DNA from: UBA11986 sp963734955
Lineage (GTDB): Bacteria > Bacteroidota > Ignavibacteria > UBA10030 > UBA6906
Direction of reading: 5' to 3'
DNA length: 64,000 bases
Assembly (NCBI GenBank): GCA_963734955.1
Contig: CAVTJO010000014.1
Coordinates: 372,001-436,000, forward strand
In this document: piece by piece, positions 36,006 to 45,265 of the stretch
How positions within the stretch are numbered: position 1 is the first letter of the stretch
Layout of the letters: every line of letters begins with the position of its first letter
Position numbers and translations under genes: made by a program
Notes under the pieces: generated by a model
The model's input: the letters and a program-made list of their open reading frames with translations, nothing else
Databases searched by the model: none
Told to the model about the DNA's origin: nothing

Positions 36006-37347
36006 GGTAGTATTTTAGAGGGTTGGGATCCACCCGGCACTCTTCGGCAATACGAATCCGATCGATCTTATTCTCGTCGCGAAGCGCGTACAGCCTGGGC
36101 ACCAGCCTGTCCCTCAACTCAATCGGCGTCATCGGGTTAATGTAGATGCTTGTCCCGCCTTCAAAGCCTGCGGGCACATTGATGCGCCACTTGATGAGAA
36201 CATGCCACGGCATCTTATATACCGCATCCACCGGCGTGTAGTACCATTCCTCGTTACAGGAAATCTGACTCCCCATCGCTGCGTGCAGGGCATGCACCAG
36301 ATTACTGATCCCGCGGATTTCTTCGTCCGAGTGTTCGTACGGTCTTCCCGCTACGGCGCGGGAGTAGATCTCGATGGTCGGGGAGCGATGGCCTATCCCT
36401 GAGAATGCGATCGCGTGGTCATTCTCGGCAAACACCAGATTATGGTGAGCGGCAAAATTCGCCCCATATTGGTTGAACACGTTGGGGTCTTCGCGCAGCA
36501 TGCGAATTTGATTCTCAATGGATGCACCCCACTCGTCAAGGGCTACCATCTGTTTGTGCAGATGGTCGAACGATGCGCCGGCCGGCCGCAGCCAATTCTG
36601 AAACACACTGACATAGCGGACATATCTGTTGGTCTGGATGACATCCTGCAGTGCATCAATCGAGAGCTTGAAATACCGGTAATGTTCCTCGATACTCATT
36701 TCACCGGAGGAATAAAGATCTGAATCGAAGCGCGCCCCATCCCTGAAATGCCGCCGCGCAATGATGAGTTCATGCCCACCGCCAAAAAATGCATCCGCGA
36801 TGGCCAGCTTTTCCGTCATCGGGATCTTTTCAATCTGCTCGTCTGTCCGTCCCTCCTGATGCAACTTGTAATGAATGATATCGGTGATATGCTTCAGCCC
36901 GACATTGTTGGCAAGATAGTCCTCTTTCCATTTTTGCCGCGCCGCGATCATTTTATAGGCATAGTTCTTCCGCCAGTAGTCAAGGGTGACGATCTCAAAC
37001 ATGTTCCCTACACGTCGGAATTCTGCCGTGGTCTCGTGGTACTTGTCGGGCGCCAGGAAATCAACCTTCTGCCATTGGTCGTGGCTGCGTGTCAGGCGTG
37101 ACTTTTCGGGTGGCGTTTCAAAGTAACGCTGCGAGCAGAAACTGCAATAGTCCTCAGGCGCATGGGGTTCGATGGGTTTTGCTGTTGCAGGAACTTCATT
37201 TGTGATAGGTCTTGTTCTCCGCCCCGGGACAGCCCACACTTCAGTACCGGTGAACGGGTTCAGCTGCTTTACGGTGCCGTCAGGCATCACGTTGTAAAAG
37301 CTCGCTGCCTGCAGAGCACTACCATCTTCTATGGGACGGTGATTCAT
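35998..37347 (-). CDS. DUF4921 protein, GalT/HIT-like
   Basis: 449 residues, likely a nucleotidyl transferase-like protein of the HIT/GalT superfamily. A Cys-x2-Cys in EDYCSFCSQRYF could bind zinc as in GalT, and the paired histidines of FDHLHKQMVALDEWG recall the active-site His region. NEPH-type elements are spread over the rest (AAHHNLVFAENDHAIAFSG, NEEWYYTPVD, WHVLIKWRINVPAG). The ATG at 37347 overlaps the hexomutase stop as ATGA; a longer reading has no family match. The pairing suggests sugar-1-phosphate metabolism. The actual reaction is unknown. Confidence 0.75.
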   Translation of the reverse strand: MNHRPIEDGSALQAASFYNVMPDGTVKQLNPFTGTEVWAVPGRRTRPITNEVPATAKPIEPHAPEDYCSFCSQRYFETPPEKSRLTRSHDQWQKVDFLAPDKYHETTAEFRRVGNMFEIVTLDYWRKNYAYKMIAARQKWKEDYLANNVGLKHITDIIHYKLHQEGRTDEQIEKIPMTEKLAIADAFFGGGHELIIARRHFRDGARFDSDLYSSGEMSIEEHYRYFKLSIDALQDVIQTNRYVRYVSVFQNWLRPAGASFDHLHKQMVALDEWGASIENQIRMLREDPNVFNQYGANFAAHHNLVFAENDHAIAFSGIGHRSPTIEIYSRAVAGRPYEHSDEEIRGISNLVHALHAAMGSQISCNEEWYYTPVDAVYKMPWHVLIKWRINVPAGFEGGTSIYINPMTPIELRDRLVPRLYALRDENKIDRIRIAEECRVDPNPLKYYLK

Positions 37348-38754
37348 GAGCGTGATGTCGCTGACTGAAGTAACAAGTCGACTTTTTCCGTGCTCTCCGC
37401 CTCTGCATAGAACCTGATGAGCGGCTCGGTGCCCGACGAGCGGACCAGCACCCACCCTCCATCAACAAAGAGCTTGTGCCCGTCGGTATCCTTCCTGCCG
37501 GCAACGGCGAATCCTGCAATGTCCTTCACACCCCTCTTGAACCGATTCATGATCGTCGTCTTTTCCTTTTCCGTCACGTGCAGGTCCACACGCTTGAACT
37601 CGTGATGACCGAACTCTTCCATCAGCTCACTGACGAGTACGCTCAGGCTCTTCTGTCGCACCGCCATCATCTCGCACAACATCAATCCAAGGAAAATGCC
37701 GTCACGTTCGGGGATGTGTCCCTTTCACGCCCAGCCCTCCGCTCTCCTCTCCGCCAATCAACACATCATGTTCCGTCATCATCCTGCAAATGTGTTTGAA
37801 GCCGATCGGTGTCTCGTGGAGCGTGAGTCCGTACTTCGCACACATCTTGTCGACCATCTGAGTCACTGAGAATGACTTCACGACTTCTCCGGTCATTCCT
37901 TTTTGCTCGACCATGTACTTTAGCAGGAGGCAGAAAATCCGGTGCGAATCCACAAAGTTGCCATTCTCATCCACTGCGCCAATGCGATCCGCGTCTCCAT
38001 CGGTTGCAATGCCAATGTGGTAGCCGCCTGCTTTGACATTCTGTGAGAGCTCGGTGAGGTTCTGCGCCAGCGGCTCAGGGTTCGTGCCGCCAAAGGACGG
38101 ATTGTAGATTTCATGAATCTGCTTGACATCCGGCAGGGTCTGCGCCAGAACGCCCTGTCCGGCACCGTACATCGCGTCGTACAGAATTCGGATGCCGGAC
38201 CGACGGATTAGGTCAAGGTCGATCTTTGTCGCGAGGTCGTCGAGATACCGCTGCTTCATGCTGATGTAACTGACCTTCCCCTTCGCAAGAAGCTCTTTGA
38301 GAGTATATCTCTGCGGCGGAAGATTCTTCAACTTCATAACCCGGACCAGCTCTTTCTCGACCCTGGCGATCATTTCAGGATGTGCTGGTCCGCCAAAGTC
38401 ACCCTTGATTTTGAAGCCGTTGTATTTGGGTGGATTGTGGCTCGCCGTGATGACGATACCCCCGGCAGCATTGTCCAGCTTTGTCAAAAGCGAAATCATC
38501 GGGGTTGTGACGATGCTGTCCGCAAGCTTCACTTTGATACCGGTGTTTGCAATCGTCTCAGCGGACTTCTCGGCAAATTCGCGCGACATGAACCTTGCAT
38601 CGTACCCGATGACAATGCCGTTCTTGATCTTCTTGTGATTCTTGAAGTACCTCGCCGTCGCAAGTGCGACCTTCTCGAGGTTGGCAAATGTATAGTCATC
38701 GGCGATGACTGCACGCCAGCCATCAGTCCCGAATTTGATTTCTTGAGCCTTCAT
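37344..38754 (-). CDS. Phosphoglucomutase/phosphomannomutase, interrupted by one frameshift
   Basis: Moves phosphate between C1 and C6 of hexoses, feeding sugar-nucleotide synthesis. The N-terminal frame has the phosphoserine loop TASHNPPKYNGFKIKG and the Mg2+ loop ATDGDADRIGAVD, then GGEESGGLGVKG and a quick stop. The C-terminal frame begins ERDGIFLGLMLCEMMAV and ends with the substrate loop VRSSGTEPLIRFYAEA. Dropping one base near 37719 restores GVKGHIPERDGIF and 469 residues. Choice between glucose and mannose is not safe from motifs. It is 23 bases after eno and coupled to DUF4921. Confidence 0.92.
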
Positions 38755-38777
38755 CTGTATGCCTGGTTCTCTGTTTC

Positions 38778-40061
38778 TTATCTGTTGAACGCCGCCATTC
38801 CCGCGTACTTGCCGGTCTCCCCGAGCTCTTCTGCAATACGGAGAAGCTGGTTGTACTTTGCAATCCGGTCCGTTCTGCTGGCTGAGCCTGTCTTGATCTG
38901 CCCGGCATTCGTTGCCACCGCGATATCAGCGATTGTTGCGTCTTCCGTTTCGCCCGAGCGATGACTGATGACACACGTGTAGCCGGCACGCTTCGCCATC
39001 TCAATGGCATCAAGGGTTTCCGTGAGCGTCCCGATCTGGTTCACCTTGATCAGAATCGAATTGGCGACACCCATCTCGATGCCCTTGTTGAGGAACTCCG
39101 TGTTTGTCACAAACAGGTCGTCACCCACAAGTTGTATCCTCTTGCCAAGAGCGTCAGTCAGTATTTTCCATCCGTCCCAATCGTTCTCTGCAAGCCCATC
39201 CTCAATTGAAAGAATCGGGTACTTCTTCACCCATTCTTCGTAGTAACGCACCATCTGCTCGGATGTTTTCGAAGACTTGTCCGACTTGCTGAAGACGTAC
39301 TTCCCATTCTCATAGAACTCGCTCGATGCCGGATCGAGTGCAAGATACACATCCTTTCCCGGTTCATAATTCGCTTTGGTGATTGCCTCAAGGATTACTT
39401 CGACGGCCTCCTCGTTCGACTTGAGGCTGGGAGCGAATCCTCCTTCATCCCCCACGGCGGTGTTGTACCCCTTCTTGTGCAACACTGACTTCAGCGAGTG
39501 GAATACCTCTGCTCCCATGCGGAGAGCCTCAGAAAAGGTCGGAGCATTGACCGGCACAATCATGAATTCCTGGAGATCGACATTGTTATCGGCATGCTTG
39601 CCCCCATTGAGGATATTCATCATGGGTACAGGAAGATATTTCGCATTCGTCCCGCCAATGTATTTATAAAGTGGCACCTTCATTGAAAAGGCCGCAGCTT
39701 TGGCAACAGCAAGCGAAACGCCGAGAATGGCATTTGCGCCGAGTTTTGATTTCGTCGGCGTACCGTCAAGCTCGATCATCAGTTTGTCGATGGAAACCTG
39801 ATCGATGGCATCAAATCCGGTCAGCTCCTCTGCAATGGTATTGTTCACATGCTCAACAGCGTTCAGGACACCTTTGCCGAGATAGCGGGACTTGTCGCCG
39901 TCACGCAGCTCGACTGCCTCGTGCTCGCCTGTTGACGCGCCACTCGGTACAGCAGCTCGTCCGAGGATGCCGTTTTCAAGCTCAACATCAACTTCAATCG
40001 TTGGATTACCGCGGGAATCGAGAATCTCACGGGCATGGATATCAGTAATTACGGTACTCAT
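38778..40061 (-). CDS. eno: Enolase
   Basis: Interconverts 2-phosphoglycerate and phosphoenolpyruvate. 427 residues. Conserved features: REILDSRGNPTIEVDV, VPSGASTGEHEA, AILGVSLAVAKAAA, NGGKHADNNVDLQEFMI, the Mg2+ and catalytic region SIEDGLAENDWDGW and LVGDDLFVTN, and CVISHRSGETED. A GGAGAT ribosome site precedes the ATG. Transcribed with the hexomutase and the GalT-like gene. Together with pyk (1582-3022) it places two lower-glycolysis genes in the window but not side by side. Confidence 0.98.
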   Translation of the reverse strand: MSTVITDIHAREILDSRGNPTIEVDVELENGILGRAAVPSGASTGEHEAVELRDGDKSRYLGKGVLNAVEHVNNTIAEELTGFDAIDQVSIDKLMIELDGTPTKSKLGANAILGVSLAVAKAAAFSMKVPLYKYIGGTNAKYLPVPMMNILNGGKHADNNVDLQEFMIVPVNAPTFSEALRMGAEVFHSLKSVLHKKGYNTAVGDEGGFAPSLKSNEEAVEVILEAITKANYEPGKDVYLALDPASSEFYENGKYVFSKSDKSSKTSEQMVRYYEEWVKKYPILSIEDGLAENDWDGWKILTDALGKRIQLVGDDLFVTNTEFLNKGIEMGVANSILIKVNQIGTLTETLDAIEMAKRAGYTCVISHRSGETEDATIADIAVATNAGQIKTGSASRTDRIAKYNQLLRIAEELGETGKYAGMAAFNR

Positions 40062-40120
40062 GATTTATCTCCGATGGTCAGACCCTCTGGAGGGTGCGTT
40101 GGTGCTGGATGAAATGAAAA

Positions 40121-40150
40121 CAAATATGACAAAAACCACGACAAAATCAA
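40121..40150 (-). promoter_or_regulatory. Possible promoter for eno
   Basis: TTGATT (40150-40145) and TATTTG (40126-40121) are spaced by 18 bases on the minus strand. A short palindrome ACCCTC-TG-GAGGGT lies between this site and the eno start (about 40082-40095) and could be an operator. Both are tentative. Confidence 0.35.
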
Positions 40151-40235
40151 ACGCTGTTGCTGGTCCAGTGTGTCGATGAGGTTCTGATATTCGTGTGTTA
40201 CCTTTAATTCCAATTTACTATATTCATCTGCCCAT

Positions 40236-40316
40236 ATGAAAACCGGCAATTCTCTTTGCTCACCAATCTGTCGACATTGCAACGTTATCCATGAATTCTA
40301 CAAGAACAGGCACTGA
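40236..40316 (+). CDS. Possible 26-residue Cys/His-rich leader peptide
   Basis: An ATG at 40236 opens a 26-codon frame ending 3 bases before the VOC gene start. It reads MKTGNSLCSPICRHCNVIH then a short charged end. The three Cys plus His in CSPICRHCNVIH resemble half of a zinc knuckle. A TATATT box at 40219-40224 would start the RNA so close to the ATG that it could be leaderless. It has no ribosome site, and chance cannot be excluded. Confidence 0.25.
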   Translation: MKTGNSLCSPICRHCNVIHEFYKNRH

Positions 40317-40319
40317 ACC

Positions 40320-40739
40320 ATGACTATCGATCATATTGGTATCGTCGTGAGGTCGTTGGAGCAGGGAATATTGATGTGGGAGAAGGCATTCGGATATAGG
40401 AGAATGACACAGCCTGTGACCAACACTCGACAAAAGGTGAGGGTTATCTTTCTCAAGAAAGAAGGATCTCTGCCCGTGAAGTTAGTGGAACCTGCTGATC
40501 CGGGTTCACCCGTGGCTGCGCTTGCCTCCCGGGGTGGAGGGTTACATCACATCTGTTTTAAGACAGACAATATGGAAGAGACCCTAAAACATATTGAGCG
40601 GGAAGGCGGGAGGGTTATCGTTCCCCCGCAACCTGGCGAGGCATTCGAGAACGAGCCCATAGCATTTGTGTACATGCACGGACTGCCGACCGAGATCATA
40701 GCGACGGATAAGAAAGCGATGCAGATAGCCGGTTCCTAA
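40320..40739 (+). CDS. VOC-family protein, methylmalonyl-CoA epimerase-like
   Basis: 139 residues of the glyoxalase/vicinal-oxygen-chelate fold. Metal ligands are where methylmalonyl-CoA epimerases have them: His in TIDHIGIVV, His in GGGLHHICFKT and Glu near the end in PTEIIATD. The QKVRVIFLKKEGSLPVKLVEP strand matches the family. However, no methylmalonyl-CoA mutase or propionyl-CoA carboxylase genes are near, so the substrate is unproven; another CoA or sugar compound is possible. It is followed by a GNAT gene after 58 bases. Confidence 0.82.
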   Translation: MTIDHIGIVVRSLEQGILMWEKAFGYRRMTQPVTNTRQKVRVIFLKKEGSLPVKLVEPADPGSPVAALASRGGGLHHICFKTDNMEETLKHIEREGGRVIVPPQPGEAFENEPIAFVYMHGLPTEIIATDKKAMQIAGS

Positions 40740-40797
40740 TCTCAATCGGAATTTTACAGTCGGGAAATCTACGGTTGCACTCTCACGATAGGGCCAA

Positions 40798-41895
40798 ATG
40801 GACAGAATACGATCCTTCACTCAACATGATATTCCAATTGTCGCCGCGCTTTTTCAGAGGATATTTCGCCGCGAATCTGATATGGTACCCGAATCCCTCA
40901 AAGCGTATTTTGCTCATCTCTACTTTGAGAATCCCTGGTATGACGCAACGCTACCCTCGCTGGTCTACGAGGAGAACGGGACCATACTTGGTTTTGTAGG
41001 CGCTCTCCCTTTCCCTTTTCTTGTCCGCAGCACCAGGATCATGTCCGTGTTGGCGGGAAACCTCATGGTGGACCCCAATCTTCACAACCCGCTTGCCGGG
41101 GTACGCCTCTTAAAGAAGCTGTTTGCCGGACCACAGGATGCAACGTTGACAGATACCTCCAGTGAGGTGGCACGAAGAATCTGGGAAGGGCTCGGAAGTG
41201 CGACAATTCACACCTATAGTCTGCAATGGTTACGCATCTTGCGCCCGTCGCGGTTCGTGACATCCACGTGGATAGGAAGCAACGCCACGCTGAGGTCTCT
41301 TGGTTACCTCGCTCGACCGGTCACCACAGGACTGGACTGGCTGTTTGGCCAGGTGCCCAAGAGTCCGTTACGACTTGAGCCGTCGGAACTTGAAGCCCGG
41401 GAGCTCACTACGGAGATTCTTCTGGAGGGAATTGGGGAGTTCTCAAGGAAACAACGTCTGGTCCCGGATTATGACGTCAAATCACTCGGATGGCTCCTGT
41501 CTGAGGCATCAAGCAAACAGGAGTTCGGGCCACTCAGGAAAGTCGCTCTCTTTGACAATGCGGCCGCGTTGGCAGGGTGGTACATGTATTACCCCAACTC
41601 CGGGAAGGCCGGTCAGGTTCTGCAATGCGTTGGAAAACCAGCGTTGATCAGCAACGTGCTTGGTCATCTATTTGATGATGCTCTTCAACACGGGAGCGTT
41701 GCCCTTATTGGAAGGTTTGACCCCAGAATCGCAAAGGAGTTGTCCGGGATGCTGTGTATGATTGTGCAGCGCGGGAGTTATGTTCAGGCAATCTCCAAGA
41801 ACCCCGATGTGCTTGAAGCACTCTATTCAGGCAGTGCATTTTTCACGCGGCTCGAGGGTGAGTGGTGGACACGCCTGCAGGGGGATACGTTCTAA
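40798..41895 (+). CDS. GNAT-like acetyltransferase of unknown substrate
   Basis: 365 residues. The first 150 look like a GNAT domain: RIRSFTQHDIPIVAALFQRIFR at the start, the strand YEENGTILGFVGALPF, and RIMSVLAGNLMVDPNLHNPLAGVRLLKKLF, where the acetyl-CoA loop should be, though the classic Gln/Arg-x2-Gly-x-Gly/Ala is not clear. The C-terminal half (after SRFVTSTWIGSN) has no motif I recognise and may be a second, degenerate GNAT. Its TAA overlaps the stop of the convergent GT9 gene by 4 bases, so the two ends share a termination zone. Confidence 0.7.
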   Translation: MDRIRSFTQHDIPIVAALFQRIFRRESDMVPESLKAYFAHLYFENPWYDATLPSLVYEENGTILGFVGALPFPFLVRSTRIMSVLAGNLMVDPNLHNPLAGVRLLKKLFAGPQDATLTDTSSEVARRIWEGLGSATIHTYSLQWLRILRPSRFVTSTWIGSNATLRSLGYLARPVTTGLDWLFGQVPKSPLRLEPSELEARELTTEILLEGIGEFSRKQRLVPDYDVKSLGWLLSEASSKQEFGPLRKVALFDNAAALAGWYMYYPNSGKAGQVLQCVGKPALISNVLGHLFDDALQHGSVALIGRFDPRIAKELSGMLCMIVQRGSYVQAISKNPDVLEALYSGSAFFTRLEGEWWTRLQGDTF

Positions 41896-42974
41896 CGGCC
41901 TTTCTTGACATCCAACGATTTCTTCGCGACCTCAAACACTTCTCTCACCGTCAACAGTTTCATGCATTCCATATATCCGTCCCCTTCACGATTGCAGAAG
42001 TCAAGATGACACGGATGGCACGGAACATCCCTGCGCAATGCATTGTGGCCGCTTGCCGCGGTATAAGGGAACCAGATATTCTCCTCACCGGGGCCGAATA
42101 GCCCAACGGTTGGCGTTCCCACTGCGGCCGCGATGTGCATCGGTCCGGCATCGTTGCCGACAAAGAGCGAACAATGAGAGATGATTGCAGCAAGCTGACG
42201 CAGCGGAAGGGCGTGAAGCACTTTTACGTTCGAGACCGAGCGCTTGAGGGTGGAATTGATCGCCGCTGCATCGTTCGTGCCACCAATCATAATTACCTGG
42301 ACACCGAGTTTTGCCACAAGAAGATCAGCAAGCTCGCCAAAGCGATCCGGCAGCCATCTCTTTGCCGGCCAGGTCGCGCCGGGATGGATGCACACCATCG
42401 GCTTGTTGATATCCAGAGGAATGTTCTCATGGTCGAGCCAACGAAGATAAATGCGAGCCTCCCGACGCTCATCGTCCGACAGGACAACCTCTGTCTTGTC
42501 AGAAGTCGGTTCAATTCCAACTGCCCGGATGAACTGATTGTGAAAAGCGATCGCCGTCTTTGGAATTCCATCATCCTTCACCCGAATCGTATACAGAGAC
42601 CCGCGGCCCTTGCGCTCTGCACCGACTCTCGTTTTCGCCCCGCTCAAATACGTAAGCAGGGCGCTCCGCGGATTATTGAACAGATCAATGGCGAGATCGA
42701 ATTTCCGGCGGCGGAGATTAAAAGCAACCCGCGGTTGCTCGATCACAGTCGGGCGGGAAAAATCAAACGGAATGATTTCGTCAAGGCAGGGATTGCGCTC
42801 AAGCAATGACACCGCGTGCTTCTCTCCGAGATAGGCGATGTAGGCATCCGGGAGCGCATTGCGAATAGAGCGAATGACGGGAGTAGTCAGCACCACATCT
42901 CCGATGAACTTCATACGCGTGAGAAGGATGCGCTGGAATGCCGCCTTCGACTCCGCTGCATTCGTGACACTCAT
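41892..42974 (-). CDS. Glycosyltransferase family 9 (heptosyltransferase-like)
   Basis: 360 residues, both Rossmann halves present. N-terminal: ILLTRMKFIGDVVLTTPVIRSIRNALPDA, FDLAIDLFNNPRSALLTYLSGAKTRVG. C-terminal: VCIHPGATWPAKRWLPDRFGEL, then the donor site SLFVGNDAGPMHIAAAVGTPTVGLFGP. GT9 enzymes add heptose or similar sugars to lipopolysaccharide core. Near the end four cysteines or His pairs (DVPCHPCHLDFC) are an unusual addition. The ATG at 42974 overlaps the upstream gluzincin stop as ATGA. The operon with murA supports an envelope role. Confidence 0.9.
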   Translation of the reverse strand: MSVTNAAESKAAFQRILLTRMKFIGDVVLTTPVIRSIRNALPDAYIAYLGEKHAVSLLERNPCLDEIIPFDFSRPTVIEQPRVAFNLRRRKFDLAIDLFNNPRSALLTYLSGAKTRVGAERKGRGSLYTIRVKDDGIPKTAIAFHNQFIRAVGIEPTSDKTEVVLSDDERREARIYLRWLDHENIPLDINKPMVCIHPGATWPAKRWLPDRFGELADLLVAKLGVQVIMIGGTNDAAAINSTLKRSVSNVKVLHALPLRQLAAIISHCSLFVGNDAGPMHIAAAVGTPTVGLFGPGEENIWFPYTAASGHNALRRDVPCHPCHLDFCNREGDGYMECMKLLTVREVFEVAKKSLDVKKGR

Positions 42975-45250
42975 TGTTGGCCGTGCCCCTCCATCCATTC
43001 ACACCGGTCCACCCATTCGTTGATCTCGCTCTGTGCGACTTCAGTTGACAAGAAGTTCAGTGAATTCCAGAACATGACTCGCGCGTCTTGAAAGCTCCTC
43101 AAACGAAAGAGGTTAACGCCAACCATCCTCAAGCGAGCTGCTTCGAGCAGCGAATCACGATGGGCAACATTGAATGAGGTGAGAACCCGAATCGACTCAT
43201 CATACCTTCGGTTGCGCAAAAGAAGCCGTCCCTTCAGATACTTCACGAGCCACCGGTCAGGCACCTGGGATAGTGCACGGTCCAACATGTTGAGCCGCGC
43301 GGAATCATTCACATCCGATATGAAATACGAACGCAGCAAATTGTTCTGTTCTGTGTCTCGTACTGCAAATGACCTGAGCGATGCTGATTCATCCAGTCCA
43401 GGAGAAAGATCCGCCAGGCGCACGCGCGTATACAGCTCAACAGCCTTGACGTGATTTCCCGAAGTCCAGTACGCATCCCCAATCGTAATAAAGAGTGGCA
43501 GATATTGCGCCGGGTGCTGCTCTCTCATAATGATTGTATCAAGTGCCGACGTGAGAACGTCGATGTCGCCTGCCTTCAGCGCACTCACAAGATAGCCATT
43601 GAACGCTTCGTATCCTCTACCCTCCAGATAAGATTCCTTATAAAGAGACTCCGCCTCACCGAACCGCTTCTCTTCAAATTCCTTTGTTGCCCTGATGTTA
43701 CGCTGTGCAATCACGCGTGCACACACCTTTTTAAAGATGGGAGGCCGGCGGAAGATTACGTCGATCGCGTCTCGATCCTGATCCGTAACTACGATGCGGT
43801 TAAGGAATCCGTGCCACTCTTCGACGAGCTGGTGGAGCGATCTCCCATACGTCAGATTGTAGTCCGTGTTCCTGTACACCTGCGTCATCTTTCGCATGCC
43901 ATATCGATCAATCAGGAAGCGGCAGAACGATCCGCACACGACGTAACTGATCGAGGATGCCTGTGACGCAAAGCCCGCAAATTCCATGAGCGGCTCGATA
44001 TCCGGAAGAACCCCGAATACCCGCATCGCGGCAGCGTACTGATGAAGAGTCCGATTGCCCCAGTCCCACTCGACTGCCATGGCAAGACCTTCGACAAGTC
44101 CGGTGCTCAGACTCGCTCGAATCACCGGCACGCCAAAGCGGCCTGCAAGAACGTGAACCAACTCATGTTTGAGTGTTGCATCCAGTGATTGTTGGGTGAT
44201 ATGGACCTGACCACTCCATGGCTTCGCAATGTTGGTTGTGCCGGTTCCGATATATCGTTGCTTGAGTTCACTGGATGGGTAGATGTACGATTCAATCCTT
44301 CCATGATACGGGATGAAGAATGCATCGGATACCTGCTTCAGCCGGAATTCATGCTCCTGCCCAACCCATTTGATTTCGTTGTCATCGTAAGAGCCTTTGG
44401 AGTAATAAATGATGAAGTGTTCCGTCTCATGTCTGGAGCCAAGCCCGGACTGAATGGACCCGCTTGTCGACTCCAGGCCCAGAGCGCCGCGAAAAACCCA
44501 CACAAGGACTATTCCAATGATGAGCATTCCTGTAATTAGCAAACGGCCGCGAGCGAACAATGTGTTCAGAAGAATGCGTCCTTTGGTCCACATGGAATCC
44601 CTGGGTGACGAGTGTTTCAGGAGAAGCAGGGCACACCACGAAAACATCGCCCCTGCAACCACGGTAAGCGCCCTGAAGAATATCAAGGTCCACGAAATTC
44701 CCAACGCTTCATCGTACGTCAACCCCGGGAAATAGCCGTAGAGAAAATTGTACGAGAAGATCGCCGGGGTGAAGTACCCTTCTCCCACACTATACAAGAG
44801 AAACGCTCCGCAATACAATATCACTGCTGTCTTTGAAAACTTGTAATGCACGGCGCAAAAGAGTCCAAGACAGGAGCCAAACCAGACGCTGATAACGGGA
44901 ATAAGAAGAAAGAACGCGGCGCCTTGCCAGAGGGAGCAGTTCTTCACAAACAGCGCATTCGTCAGGATGATGACAAGGGGGATAGCAAGAGCGACGACGT
45001 TCGCCAGAACCACCGTCTTGAAATCTGCAATGACGCGAGATGCGCTACCGTTGCCGGGTGGTTGATCCCAATAGCGCGGCCTGATGACATGGATTGTGAA
45101 TGTCGCCGACACTACACTGCCGATAAGCCCGAAAAGGGCAGAGAATTCGTAGCCGAGATAATTGAGAAGAGGAATCTGTGTACAGAGAAGGGTGATTACC
45201 GCGTAAACCAATCCGGTGACAGCAAAGCCCCGTGATTTGATCAGAAACAT
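42971..45250 (-). CDS. Polytopic membrane gluzincin-type peptidase with helical-repeat C-terminal domain
   Basis: 759 residues with three parts. Residues 1-255 hold about seven membrane helices. Residues 275-480 form a zinc-peptidase-like domain: His-Glu-x-x-His in LKHELVHVLAG (His362, Glu363, His366) and Glu387 in TGLVEGLAMAVEW, 21 residues on, the third ligand as in gluzincins. Before it, ELKQRYIGTG and WSGQVHIT resemble the edge strand. Residues 500-759 are TPR-like helices. No named family comes to mind for the whole. It stands between murA (15 bases) and a GT9 gene (ATGA overlap), which suggests envelope proteolysis or quality control. Confidence 0.8.
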   Translation of the reverse strand: MFLIKSRGFAVTGLVYAVITLLCTQIPLLNYLGYEFSALFGLIGSVVSATFTIHVIRPRYWDQPPGNGSASRVIADFKTVVLANVVALAIPLVIILTNALFVKNCSLWQGAAFFLLIPVISVWFGSCLGLFCAVHYKFSKTAVILYCGAFLLYSVGEGYFTPAIFSYNFLYGYFPGLTYDEALGISWTLIFFRALTVVAGAMFSWCALLLLKHSSPRDSMWTKGRILLNTLFARGRLLITGMLIIGIVLVWVFRGALGLESTSGSIQSGLGSRHETEHFIIYYSKGSYDDNEIKWVGQEHEFRLKQVSDAFFIPYHGRIESYIYPSSELKQRYIGTGTTNIAKPWSGQVHITQQSLDATLKHELVHVLAGRFGVPVIRASLSTGLVEGLAMAVEWDWGNRTLHQYAAAMRVFGVLPDIEPLMEFAGFASQASSISYVVCGSFCRFLIDRYGMRKMTQVYRNTDYNLTYGRSLHQLVEEWHGFLNRIVVTDQDRDAIDVIFRRPPIFKKVCARVIAQRNIRATKEFEEKRFGEAESLYKESYLEGRGYEAFNGYLVSALKAGDIDVLTSALDTIIMREQHPAQYLPLFITIGDAYWTSGNHVKAVELYTRVRLADLSPGLDESASLRSFAVRDTEQNNLLRSYFISDVNDSARLNMLDRALSQVPDRWLVKYLKGRLLLRNRRYDESIRVLTSFNVAHRDSLLEAARLRMVGVNLFRLRSFQDARVMFWNSLNFLSTEVAQSEINEWVDRCEWMEGHGQQ

Positions 45251-45265
45251 TGATGAGCCGGCAAA

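Noticed and set aside
40058..40282. 74-codon minus-strand frame upstream of eno
   Set aside because: No family match, no ribosome site, and it would overlap the likely eno promoter region and the divergent promoter area.
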